Notes under the pieces: generated by a model
Database searches by the model: none
What the model saw: only the letters and a program-made list of their open reading frames with translations
What the model was told of the DNA's origin: nothing
In this document: piece by piece, positions 38,897 to 46,870 of the stretch
How positions within the stretch are numbered: position 1 is the first letter of the stretch
Layout: the number at the start of each line of letters is the position of its first letter
Made by a program: the position numbers and the translations under genes
Assembly: GCF_022952855.1 (NCBI RefSeq)
Contig: NZ_JALJDX010000222.1
Coordinates: forward strand, 264,608 to 328,607
From: Pseudomonas sp. RGM2987
Lineage (GTDB): Bacteria; Pseudomonadota; Gammaproteobacteria; Pseudomonadales; Pseudomonadaceae
Direction of reading: 5' to 3'
Length of the DNA stretch: 64,000 nucleotides

Positions 38897-39403
38897 ATGC
38901 ACTCAACCGTCTCGAATACCCTCAAAGCACTGCATACGCCCCTCGATCACGCCGGGCCATGGCTCGCGCCGCTGGGCCTGCGGCTGTTCCTGGCCTGGGA
39001 GTTCTTCGAATCCGGACTGGAGAAATGGAACGGCAACAACTGGTTCGCCGAGATCCAGTCAGCCTTCCCCTTCCCCTTCGATCACCTGCCGGCCAGTTGG
39101 AACTGGGAACTGTCGATGTGGGCAGAGCTGGTCTGCGCCATTGCCTTGTTGATCGGCTTGGGCACACGGCTTTCGGCATTGGTGTTGATCATTGTCACCG
39201 TGGTCGCCACCGCAGCGGTGCACTGGCCGACCGACTGGTCGACCTTGAGCGAGCTCGCCCAGGGGTATGCGATCAGCAATAAAGGCCATGGCAACTTCAA
39301 GCTGCCGCTGATCTATCTGGTGGCGTTGTTGCCGCTGGTGTTACAGGGGGCTGGGAAGTTGAGTGTGGATGCGCTGATAAAGAGCCGCGCCTACCGCCGA
39401 TAA
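38897..39403 (+). CDS. DoxX family integral membrane protein
   Basis: A 168-residue inner-membrane protein with four hydrophobic segments and DoxX features (LGLRLFLAWEFFESGLEKW near residues 30-50). The start follows AAGGAG by about 7 bp; upstream in-frame sequence is not conserved in type. DoxX-like proteins are frequent companions of MNIO/DUF2063 RiPP operons, and this gene faces such an operon across a REPIN, so a shared role in copper handling is plausible. It is on the opposite strand and separately transcribed. Confidence 0.88.
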   Translation: MHSTVSNTLKALHTPLDHAGPWLAPLGLRLFLAWEFFESGLEKWNGNNWFAEIQSAFPFPFDHLPASWNWELSMWAELVCAIALLIGLGTRLSALVLIIVTVVATAAVHWPTDWSTLSELAQGYAISNKGHGNFKLPLIYLVALLPLVLQGAGKLSVDALIKSRAYRR

Positions 39404-39419
39404 AACCTGGAAACACCGT

Positions 39420-39517
39420 CCAATGTGGGAGCGGGCTTGCTCGCGAATGCGGTGTTTCAGGCGACACTTATGTTGGATGTGCCGGCCTCTTCGCGAGCAA
39501 GCCCGCTCCCACATTGG
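39420..39517. repeat. REPIN: paired GTGGGAGC REP sequences
   Basis: Two perfectly inverted 28-bp arms (CCAATGTGGGAGCGGGCTTG... and its complement) about 40 bp apart, between the convergent DoxX and DUF2063 genes. This is the doublet organisation of Pseudomonas REPINs, mobilised by RAYT transposases in trans; no RAYT gene is in the window. Confidence 0.85.
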
Positions 39518-39525
39518 ATGGCGTT

Positions 39526-40287
39526 TCAGTTGGAGGATTGGGTGGAGATGCCGACAACCCCTTCTTCCTGCATCTTGCGCAACAGCGCCATCGCATCCTC
39601 CATGAATCCGAACGAGCCAGCCCCCGCCTCCCGCGCCAATGCCAGCAGTTGCTCGCGCCCATCCAACTCGGGGAACGCCTCGATGCGTTGCAACAACCGC
39701 CAGGCCAGCGGGCTGAGTTCGGAAAAACGCACCTCGAACCCCGCCGTTCGCCGCACCAGTAACAGTGTTGGCTCGGACGGCGGCGTCGCAGGCTGATAGT
39801 CCGGCGCCAGCCGATGCACCGGCCATTGATAGGCCAGCGGCCAGGCCAAGGCTGAGAGGTGCAAGGGCCGGTCGAGCAGCGACGCTTCGTCACCGGCAGG
39901 CAGCGATTCGGCGTCTGATTGCAATAGCGCCATCTCGACCCACTCATAGTGCGCCAGCTCCGCCATGAATGGCGGCCAGTCCGGTGCCTGTGCAGTGGCG
40001 AGATACCCGACGAACTCCCCGGCTATTTCAGCGAACCTGGGGCTGGTGCAGCGATGATCGCGCAGGAACCCACGCACGCAGGTGCGCCACCTGTCCTGCC
40101 CGAGCACGCTGATCAATACCGGGAAAGTGCCGCTGAGCAGCGAGCGCATGTTCTCGAAGATCAGCTCGCGGTACACCTGCGCCCGCACCGGGTTCATGCC
40201 GGCCGGCACCGGGACGTGTTCGGGGTCGCGCAGGTAGCGGGTCAGGGCCAGTTGCTGCTGATGCAGGGTCTGCGAGGGCTCAGCCAT
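39526..40287 (-). CDS. DUF2063 / HvfC-BufC-like RiPP maturation partner
   Basis: A 253-residue protein. The N-terminal half matches DUF2063 (QTLHQQQLALTRYLRD, then VYRELIFENMRSLLSGTFPVL), the helical partner that presents the precursor to MNIO enzymes; the C-terminal half resembles the HvfC/BufC extension. The start at 40287 overlaps the DUF692 stop by 8 bp. Last gene of the precursor-DUF692-DUF2063 operon. The function follows from work on Haemophilus HvfABC and Caulobacter bufferins; activity here is inferred. Confidence 0.88.
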   Translation of the reverse strand: MAEPSQTLHQQQLALTRYLRDPEHVPVPAGMNPVRAQVYRELIFENMRSLLSGTFPVLISVLGQDRWRTCVRGFLRDHRCTSPRFAEIAGEFVGYLATAQAPDWPPFMAELAHYEWVEMALLQSDAESLPAGDEASLLDRPLHLSALAWPLAYQWPVHRLAPDYQPATPPSEPTLLLVRRTAGFEVRFSELSPLAWRLLQRIEAFPELDGREQLLALAREAGAGSFGFMEDAMALLRKMQEEGVVGISTQSSN

Positions 40288-41128
40288 GGGCCACCGCCTG
40301 CCGGGGTTCGGCCTGTTGCTGTAACTGGCGGATGGTCTGCAATTCGGCCACCAGCGCGGCGTAAGGCGGGAAATTGAAGTCCCGTTCGAGCAAGGTCGGC
40401 TGGACGCCGAGACGCCCATAGGCGTGTGCGAGCAACGACCAGACCACCGGTTTGACCGGCGCGCCATGGCTGTCGATTTTCAATGTCTCGGACTCGTCGT
40501 AATGCCCCGCCACGTGCATCGCCACCACCCGGCCAGGCTCCAGGCCGTCGAGGAAGGCCTGGGGATCGAAGCCATGATTGACCGAGTTGACGTAGACATT
40601 GTTGACGTCCAGCAACAGGTCGCAATCGGCTTCGCGCAACACCGCACAGGTGAATTCCAGCTCGCTCATGTCCTGATGCGGTGCGGCGTAGTAGGAAACG
40701 TTCTCCACCGCCAGGCGCCGGCCCAGCACGTCCTGGACCTGACGGATCCGGGTCGCCACGTGTTGCACCGCCTCTTCGGTAAAGGGCAACGGCAACAGGT
40801 CATATAAATGGCCCTCGTCGCCGCAGTAACTCAGGTGTTCGCTGTACAACGGAACGTCGAAACGCTCCAGGAAACCACGCACCTGCCCGAGAAACCCCAG
40901 GTCCAGTGGCGCCGGCCCACCGAGGGACAACGACAAGCCATGGCACGACAGCGGGTAACGTTCGGCCAGGGCATGCAAAGCGGCGCCATGGGGGCCGCCG
41001 ATCCCGATCCAGTTTTCCGGGGCGACTTCCAGGAAGTCAAAGTCCCCGACCGGTGCCTGACGCAGTTCATCGAGCAAGGCCCGACGCAGGCCAAGCCCGG
41101 CGGATGAAGGGAAAAGGGTGTTTGACAT
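40280..41128 (-). CDS. DUF692 / HvfB-BufB-like MNIO RiPP maturase
   Basis: A 282-residue TIM-barrel multinuclear non-heme iron oxidase. Likely metal-binding blocks are all present: SCHGLSLSLGG, YSEHLSY, ENVSYY, LLDVNNVYVN with NH, HVAGH and IDSHG. In HvfABC systems this enzyme with HvfC converts the Cys of EGKCG motifs into copper-binding thioamide/oxazolone groups. The start at 41128 follows AAGGAG. A frame extension to 41380 only translates a REP element. The EGKCG-containing precursor lies 214 bp upstream on the same strand. Confidence 0.9.
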   Translation of the reverse strand: MSNTLFPSSAGLGLRRALLDELRQAPVGDFDFLEVAPENWIGIGGPHGAALHALAERYPLSCHGLSLSLGGPAPLDLGFLGQVRGFLERFDVPLYSEHLSYCGDEGHLYDLLPLPFTEEAVQHVATRIRQVQDVLGRRLAVENVSYYAAPHQDMSELEFTCAVLREADCDLLLDVNNVYVNSVNHGFDPQAFLDGLEPGRVVAMHVAGHYDESETLKIDSHGAPVKPVVWSLLAHAYGRLGVQPTLLERDFNFPPYAALVAELQTIRQLQQQAEPRQAVAHG

Positions 41129-41189
41129 GGCACATCTCCTTGAAGTGGGGATGTGGGGAGCCTTGCTCCGACCTTTGAGTACACAAATC

Positions 41190-41280
41190 CCGTGGCGAGG
41201 GAGCTTGCTCCCGCTCGGTTGCGCAGCGACCGCATTGGGGCTACTGCGTAGCCCAGCGGGAGCAAGCTCCCTCGCCACAG
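41190..41280. repeat. REPIN of the GTGGCGAGGGAGC type
   Basis: Inverted copies of CGTGGCGAGGGAGCTTGCTC and its continuation, about 90 bp end to end, inside the gap between the RiPP precursor and its maturase gene. The position means the hairpin lies within the operon transcript and may lower expression of the distal genes (inference). Confidence 0.85.
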
Positions 41281-41342
41281 GGGCTTGTTTAATGGCACAC
41301 ATCTGGGCCGATATCGAGCTGATCAGCTCCCCACGCAAGACA

Positions 41343-41729
41343 TCAGGACTCGATAGCCGCCCCACACTTGCCCTCGCCACACTTGCCTTCAGCGGATTTC
41401 GCCTGAGCGGTCAGGTATTGCTTGGCTTCCGGCAGCGAGATCCCGCCGTCGTGGTTGGCGTCGATCTTGTCGAATTCCGCCGCACGCTCCGGTGCGGCAG
41501 CGATGAACTCGTCGCGCGACACCTTGCCGTCGTGGTTGGTATCGGTCTTGGCGAACTTGTCCTCGCCGCATTTGCCTTCAGCGGGCTTCTTCACGGTGTC
41601 CGCCGCAGCCAGGGTGTAGCCCTGGGCCAGGTCGTTCATGGTCAGGGCCGAAGCGCCGGCGGACAGACCGAGGCCACCGACCATAGCCAGGCCAAGTGCA
41701 AGAGAAGAGGTGCGAGTGAAGTTGAGCAT
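41343..41729 (-). CDS. EF-hand bufferin/HvfA-like RiPP metallophore precursor
   Basis: A 128-residue exported precursor. The signal peptide covers residues 1-28 (cleavage after GASA). The mature part has three EGKCG motifs (51-55, 114-118, 119-123) containing all three cysteines, and between them two canonical EF-hand loops starting at D63 (DTNHDGKVSRDE) and D90 (DANHDGGISLPE) with D1, N3, D5, S9 and E12 in place. EGKCG is the motif modified by HvfB/HvfC to bind copper, so this is a likely periplasmic copper-binding peptide that may also bind calcium. Start supported by GAGGAA. It is followed by the MNIO and DUF2063 genes. Confidence 0.9.
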   Translation of the reverse strand: MLNFTRTSSLALGLAMVGGLGLSAGASALTMNDLAQGYTLAAADTVKKPAEGKCGEDKFAKTDTNHDGKVSRDEFIAAAPERAAEFDKIDANHDGGISLPEAKQYLTAQAKSAEGKCGEGKCGAAIES

Positions 41730-41811
41730 GGGGTATTCCTCGATTGATCAATTGCGCCAGTCACCCACACCGGGGGTCGATGTCGGCTGGCTGGCGTAGT
41801 TAATCGCCGCT

Positions 41812-41865
41812 GTGTATCCGCGCTGTGTCGCAGGCAGCGGCCTTCGTCAAGCAGGTGTATCCGCG
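41812..41865. promoter_or_regulatory. Direct repeat GTGTATCCGCG in the divergent promoter region
   Basis: GTGTATCCGCG at 41812-41822 and again at 41855-41865, 43 bp apart (about four helical turns), in the gap between the RiPP precursor and the ThDP enzyme gene. Related half-sites (CTGTGTCGCAG near 41823 and CTGCGATACA at 41881-41890) surround them. A response-regulator binding region is possible but unproven. Confidence 0.35.
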
Positions 41866-42004
41866 GCGGCCCGGTACACACTGCGATACAAGCCCGGTAC
41901 CGCCAGGTGAAAAAATCGAAACCTTGGGCGGCATGCGTCGGTCAAGTCCTTAACAACGTCAACCGCGCCCGCCGCTCGGCGGCGCCGTCAAACGAGGGAC
42001 AGAC

Positions 42005-43804
42005 ATGAGCATGACCGTCGGTGATTTTCTGGTGGAACGCCTTTATGAATGGGGGGTGCGCCGTATCTATGGCTATCCGGGCGATGGCATCAACGGCGTG
42101 TTCGGCGCCTTGAACCGGGCCAACGGCAAGATCCGCTTCATTCAGGCCCGACACGAAGAAATGGCCGCCTTCATGGCCTGCGCCCACGCCAAGTTCACTG
42201 GCGAACTGGGGGTGTGCATCGCCACCTCGGGGCCCGGCGCGTCTCACCTGGTGACCGGGCTCTACGATGCGCGGATGGACCACATGCCGGTACTTGCCAT
42301 TTGTGGCCAGCAGGCCCGCACGGCCCTGGGCGGCCATTACCAGCAGGAGCTGGATCTGGTCAGCCTGTTCAAGGACGTGGCCGGGGCGTTTGTGCAGCAG
42401 GCGAGCGCGCCGTCCCAGGTGCGTCATCTGCTGGACCGAGCGGTGCGCACGGCGGTGGGCGAGCGCCGGGTCACGGCGTTGATCCTGCCCAACGACCTCC
42501 AAGAGCTGGCCTACACCGAGCCACCGCGCCAGCACGGTACGGTGCATTCCGGCGTCGGCTATCGCAAACCCCAGGTGGTGCCCTACGAAGAAGACTTGCG
42601 CAAGGCCGCCGAGGTGTTGAACGCCGGCAAGAAGGTCGCGATCCTGGTCGGCGCCGGTGCGCTGCACGCCACCGACGAAGTGATCGCCATCGCCGACAAA
42701 CTCGGCGCCGGCGTGGCCAAGGCTCTGCTCGGCAAGGCCGCCGTGCCGGACGACCTGCCATGGGTCACCGGCTCCATCGGCCTGCTGGGCACCGAACCCA
42801 GCGACAAGCTGATGGCCGGCTGCGACACGCTGCTGATGATCGGTTCCGGTTTCCCCTACGCCGAATTCCTGCCCCCCGAAGGCCAGGCCCGTGGCGTGCA
42901 GATCGATATCCAGCCGGACATGCTCAGCCTGCGCTATCCCATGGAAGTCAGCCTGCATGGCGACAGCGTCGACACCCTGCGCGCCCTGTTGCCGCTGATC
43001 GAAGAAAAGACCGACCGTGCCTGGCGCAAGAAAATCGAGCAGTGGCGCGAGCGCTGGGACAAGACCCTGGAAAAACGCGCCCTGGTGTCGGCCAAGCCGA
43101 TCAATCCGCAGCGGGTCACGTTCGAACTGTCGCCCCGCCTGCCCGATCGCGCCATCATCACCTGCGACTCCGGCTCCTGCGCCAACTGGTACGCCCGGGA
43201 TATCCGGATCCGTCGCGGCATGATGTGCTCGCTGTCCGGTGGCCTGGCGTCCATGGGCGCCGCGGTACCCTATGCCATCGCTGCCAAATTCTGCCATCCG
43301 GACCGCCCGGTGGTCGCCCTGGTAGGCGATGGCGCCATGCAGATGAACAACATGGCCGAACTGATCACCGTCGCCAAGTACTGGCGCACCTGGGCCAACG
43401 GCACCTGGGTCTGCGCAGTGTTCAACAACCGCGACCTGAATCAGGTGACTTGGGAACAACGGGTCATGGAAGGTGACCCGAAATTTTCCGCCTCCCAGGA
43501 CATTCCCGACGTGCCTTACCACCTGTTCGCCGAATCCATCGGCCTGAAGGGCATCCTGGTGTTGCATGAGGACGACGTTGCCGCCGCCTGGGAACAAGCG
43601 TTGGCGGCAGATCGCCCGGTGCTGATCGAATTTCGCACCGACCCCGACGTACCGCCCCTGCCACCGCACATCAAGCTGGAACAGGCGAAAAAGTTCGCCT
43701 CCACCCTGCTCCAGGGTGACCCGAACGAGCGCGGCATTGTGGTGGAAACCGCCAAGCAGGTACTCAGCAGCCTCCTGCCGGGCCAGCGCAAAGACAAGGA
43801 CTGA
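42005..43804 (+). CDS. ThDP-dependent enzyme (PoxB/acetolactate synthase-like)
   Basis: A 599-residue cytoplasmic enzyme with the three-domain ThDP fold: N-terminal PYR domain (YGYPGDGINGVFG, catalytic-Glu region ARHEEMAAFMA near residues 50-60), central domain, and C-terminal PP domain with the GDGAMQMNNMAELITVAKYW cofactor motif near 440. Pyruvate oxidase, pyruvate dehydrogenase (quinone) and carboligase activities occur in this family and I cannot choose among them. The start is the first of two close ATGs (MSMT). It is divergent from the RiPP operon. Confidence 0.92.
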   Translation: MSMTVGDFLVERLYEWGVRRIYGYPGDGINGVFGALNRANGKIRFIQARHEEMAAFMACAHAKFTGELGVCIATSGPGASHLVTGLYDARMDHMPVLAICGQQARTALGGHYQQELDLVSLFKDVAGAFVQQASAPSQVRHLLDRAVRTAVGERRVTALILPNDLQELAYTEPPRQHGTVHSGVGYRKPQVVPYEEDLRKAAEVLNAGKKVAILVGAGALHATDEVIAIADKLGAGVAKALLGKAAVPDDLPWVTGSIGLLGTEPSDKLMAGCDTLLMIGSGFPYAEFLPPEGQARGVQIDIQPDMLSLRYPMEVSLHGDSVDTLRALLPLIEEKTDRAWRKKIEQWRERWDKTLEKRALVSAKPINPQRVTFELSPRLPDRAIITCDSGSCANWYARDIRIRRGMMCSLSGGLASMGAAVPYAIAAKFCHPDRPVVALVGDGAMQMNNMAELITVAKYWRTWANGTWVCAVFNNRDLNQVTWEQRVMEGDPKFSASQDIPDVPYHLFAESIGLKGILVLHEDDVAAAWEQALAADRPVLIEFRTDPDVPPLPPHIKLEQAKKFASTLLQGDPNERGIVVETAKQVLSSLLPGQRKDKD

Positions 43805-43817
43805 AGCTGCAAACCCA

Positions 43818-43911
43818 CCCCGTGGCGAGGGAGCTCGCTCCCGCTGGCCTGCGACGCAGGCCCTTCTTGAGAACACGTCGCACTCAAGCAAGAACAAGCC
43901 CCTTGCCACAG
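43818..43911. repeat. Degenerate REP pair after the ThDP enzyme gene
   Basis: A good GTGGCGAGGGAGCTCGCTCC REP copy at its left end and a decayed inverted partner (CAAGCCCCTTGCCACAG) at its right end, in the 198-bp gap before the GGDEF/EAL gene. Confidence 0.65.
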
Positions 43912-44002
43912 AATGATTTCGCCATCATGACTAAGTTAATCACCCCACCCGCCGATACAGGACATGTGCGGGTGAAATCGCTTTTTGCTGACGACTTATT
44001 TT

Positions 44003-46576
44003 ATGACTGACGATGCGGGCAACGACCCAACCGACCTTCCTCCGGGCTCGCCAAGCCGAAACTTCACCCGCCGGACCTTCCCGGCGATCATGTTGCTGCT
44101 GTTCGTCATGTCCGCGCTGGCGATTGCAGTGCTGCTCAACATTACTGAAGTCCAGGACCGCCGCGCCCGCGAGCAGAGCCTGTTTTTTGCCCAACGGGCC
44201 ATAGACGGCATCCGTACCGGTATCGGCCGGGACCTGAGCGACTACTCCAAGTGGAGCGACGCCTACCGGCACCTGCATATCAAGTTGGACAAAGACTGGG
44301 CCTATGATCAGGAAAACGTCGGCAGCAGCGTGTTCTCGCTCTATGGCTACCAGGCGGTGTTTGTCATTTCCCCTGCCGGCAAAACGGTCTATTCGGTTAT
44401 CGACGGCGAGATGAGCGATGTCACTGCCGACACCTGGCTGGCGGGCGATCTGCGGGCCCTGATGAAGAAAGCCCGCGCCTCGGAAAACCGCGACGAAGTG
44501 ATTGTCGAGATGGCTCACCACGAGGGTGCGCCGGCATTTGTCGCCACGTCCGCTATCACCACCGGCACAGACCACAGCGTGCGCGAGATTCCCGGCCCGC
44601 CGAGCCTGTTGCTGTTCGTGAAAGTACTCGACACCCCATCGCTGCAAAACCTGGCCCGCGACTTCGCCCTGCCCGATGCCCATATTGCCTGGTCACCGGG
44701 CCCGCCCGATACCGCCCAGGTGCTGCTGGACAACCTGACCCGAGAGGCCCTGACCTGGCGACCCGCGACACCCGGCAATGACCTGCGCAAGGCCCTGCTG
44801 CCCTTGCTCGCCGTCGCCTTGCTGGTATTGGCATTCCTGGCCCTGGCCGTGTTGCGCCATGCCCTGGTCATGCTTCGCGCCCAGGAGCGCCAGTACGCCA
44901 GCCTGCTGACGCACCGCAAGGCGTTGGAGCGCAGCGAAGAACGTTTCCGGGACATCGCCGAAGTGTCATCGGACTGGTTGTGGGAAGTCGATTCGAGCGG
45001 GACGCTGACCTATCTGTCGGAACGTTTTGAACAAGTGACCGGCTTCAACCCCGCCGATTGGCTGGGCAAGCCGCTGCACCGGTTGCTGCATCCTCACGGC
45101 GGCTCGATTTCGATAGCCCAGTGGCTGCTTGGCGGCGCCAACAGTGCGTCCTCGACCCCGCTGCTCTGCGAGTACACCGCGCGCAACCAGCGCATCCGTA
45201 CCTGCAAACTTTCGGTACGGGCCATCGAATCCGGAACCCTCGGCTTTCGTGGCACCGCCACCGATGTCACCGAAGAACTGCGAGCGCTGGCCCAGATCAA
45301 GCATCTCTCCCTGCACGACCCGTTGACAGGACTGGCGAACCGCAACCGCTTGTTCGATTGCCTGAGCGAACACCTGGATCCGGCCGATGGCGTGCCGTTG
45401 GCCGTGCTGAACCTGGACATGGACCGCTTCAAGCCGGTCAATGACTCCCTTGGGCATGCCGTGGGGGACAAGGTGCTCAAGGAAGTGGCACATATCCTCC
45501 AGCAGAATGTACGCGGCACCGACCTGGTGGCGCGTCTGGGCGGTGATGAATTCGTCATCGTCATGCCCAACCCTGGCAGCGCACAGGATCTCGACCAGCT
45601 CTGCGAGCGCCTGATCGATTGCATGCAACGCCCCATGCACCTGGACGGCAACACCTTGTACCTGGGCGTGAGCATCGGGGTGGCCTGGGCACAGCCCGGT
45701 GGTGAGCGCGCCGACGAGCTGTTGCGCCACGCCGACATCGCCTTGTATGCGGCCAAAGCCGCCGGGCGCAATACCTGGCGGGTGTACGTGGAAGCCATGG
45801 GCAACGTCGCCCGCGACCGTCGGCGCTACGAACAGCAACTGCGCGATGCGATGCACCGGGACCAACTGGAACTGCGTTATCTGCCTCGTTTCGACATGAA
45901 CGCCGAACAATTGCACGGTTTTGAAGCGCAGATGTTCTGGCACCACCCGGAAAAAGGTGAGCTGGGCGGGGCGGACTTCATTCCGATTGCCGAGGCGTCC
46001 GGACAGTTGCAGGACCTGGGCACCTGGATGCTGATCAACATCTGCGAAGAGGCGGCCACCTGGCCGAACGCCGTCAGCGTCTCGCTGGCAGTTTCGCCGA
46101 AGTGGTTCAGCAGCAGCTTTTTACTCGAGCAAGTGCAAACGGCCCTGGATGCGAGCAGCCTGGATCCGCATCGCCTGACGCTGGAAGTGGCCGAGGGGAT
46201 CCTGCTGAGCGATCACAAGACCGTCGCCGAAACCTTGCACGCCCTCAAGCGATTGGGCGTGCGGATCAACATCGACAAGTTCGGCACCAACATCGCCTCC
46301 CTGCGCGAAGTCTTGAACCAACCGTTCGACGGGATCCGCTTCGATCGCAATATCCTCTCGCAACTGGGCCTGGAACATGACCAGGAAGGTGTGCTGGCAA
46401 TGATCCGGCTGAGCCGCAGCGTCGGGCTGACCGTCACCGCCGAAGGCATCGAGAACGCCCGGCAATACGGCCAACTGCGCAGCGTCGCCTGCGACCACGT
46501 ACAAGGCCCGTACTTCGGCTCGGCCCTGGCCCGCTCGGAAATGGCCTCGTTCTTTACCACGCCGCGGTGGTTGTAA
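44003..46576 (+). CDS. Membrane diguanylate cyclase: CHASE4-like, PAS, GGDEF, degenerate EAL
   Basis: An 857-residue inner-membrane signalling protein. A TM segment near residues 25-48 is followed by a periplasmic CHASE4-like sensor (YSKWSDAYRHL), a second TM near 275, a PAS domain (FRDIAEVSSDWLWEVD), then GGDEF with an intact active site (RLGGDEFVIV) and a feedback I-site RGTD five residues before it. The EAL domain is degenerate: EAL reads EAQ, the DDFG motif reads DKFG, and the metal-binding Asn region reads SLAVSPKW. It is therefore predicted to make c-di-GMP and not to degrade it. I prefer the ATG at 44003; a TTG at 43985 is also open. Neither has a strong ribosome-binding site. Confidence 0.92.
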   Translation: MTDDAGNDPTDLPPGSPSRNFTRRTFPAIMLLLFVMSALAIAVLLNITEVQDRRAREQSLFFAQRAIDGIRTGIGRDLSDYSKWSDAYRHLHIKLDKDWAYDQENVGSSVFSLYGYQAVFVISPAGKTVYSVIDGEMSDVTADTWLAGDLRALMKKARASENRDEVIVEMAHHEGAPAFVATSAITTGTDHSVREIPGPPSLLLFVKVLDTPSLQNLARDFALPDAHIAWSPGPPDTAQVLLDNLTREALTWRPATPGNDLRKALLPLLAVALLVLAFLALAVLRHALVMLRAQERQYASLLTHRKALERSEERFRDIAEVSSDWLWEVDSSGTLTYLSERFEQVTGFNPADWLGKPLHRLLHPHGGSISIAQWLLGGANSASSTPLLCEYTARNQRIRTCKLSVRAIESGTLGFRGTATDVTEELRALAQIKHLSLHDPLTGLANRNRLFDCLSEHLDPADGVPLAVLNLDMDRFKPVNDSLGHAVGDKVLKEVAHILQQNVRGTDLVARLGGDEFVIVMPNPGSAQDLDQLCERLIDCMQRPMHLDGNTLYLGVSIGVAWAQPGGERADELLRHADIALYAAKAAGRNTWRVYVEAMGNVARDRRRYEQQLRDAMHRDQLELRYLPRFDMNAEQLHGFEAQMFWHHPEKGELGGADFIPIAEASGQLQDLGTWMLINICEEAATWPNAVSVSLAVSPKWFSSSFLLEQVQTALDASSLDPHRLTLEVAEGILLSDHKTVAETLHALKRLGVRINIDKFGTNIASLREVLNQPFDGIRFDRNILSQLGLEHDQEGVLAMIRLSRSVGLTVTAEGIENARQYGQLRSVACDHVQGPYFGSALARSEMASFFTTPRWL

Positions 46577-46674
46577 CAGCGGCACCGGCAACGCTTCACA
46601 AGCTGATAGACCGCCATCGCGAGCCACAGGGAATTGGGGTTGAATTCGAGTTCCGCGACCGCCGCAAAATCCCA

Positions 46675-46764
46675 TGTGGGAGCGGGCTTGCTCGCGAAAG
46701 CGGTCCGGCAGCCGACATCTTCGGTGGCTGAACCATCGCCTTCGCGAGCAAGCCCGCTCCCACA
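46675..46764. repeat. REPIN of the GTGGGAGC type
   Basis: TGTGGGAGCGGGCTTGCTCG at the left and its inverted complement at the right, 90 bp end to end, between the convergent GGDEF/EAL and adhesin genes. A shorter internal palindrome-like stretch occupies the loop. Confidence 0.85.
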
Positions 46765-46809
46765 GAGTCTGCGGCGTGCCTGCAAATCCTGAGTACCCCA
46801 CAGATCCAC

Positions 46810-46835
46810 TGTGGGAGCGAGCCTGCTCGCGATGG
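46810..46835. repeat. Single REP sequence
   Basis: TGTGGGAGCGAGCCTGCTCG without an inverted partner, 36 bp from the adhesin stop. It forms a small imperfect hairpin and may serve as transcription stop or mRNA 3' end. Confidence 0.6.
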
Positions 46836-46870
46836 CGCCGGCACAGTCACCACCGCGCGCATCCCCTGCC

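Noticed and set aside
39420..39517. Repeated palindromes considered as a CRISPR array
   Set aside because: There are only two inverted copies, no regular direct repeats and spacers, and no cas genes; the sequence matches Pseudomonas REPINs.
41129..41380. N-terminal 84-residue extension of the DUF692 protein
   Set aside because: It translates a REPIN and overlaps the RiPP precursor gene; the ATG at 41128 has a good ribosome-binding site and the family start.
41942..43909. 655-codon minus-strand frame opposite the ThDP enzyme
   Set aside because: The plus-strand gene has full ThDP motifs; the antisense product has no domain and runs into a REP element.
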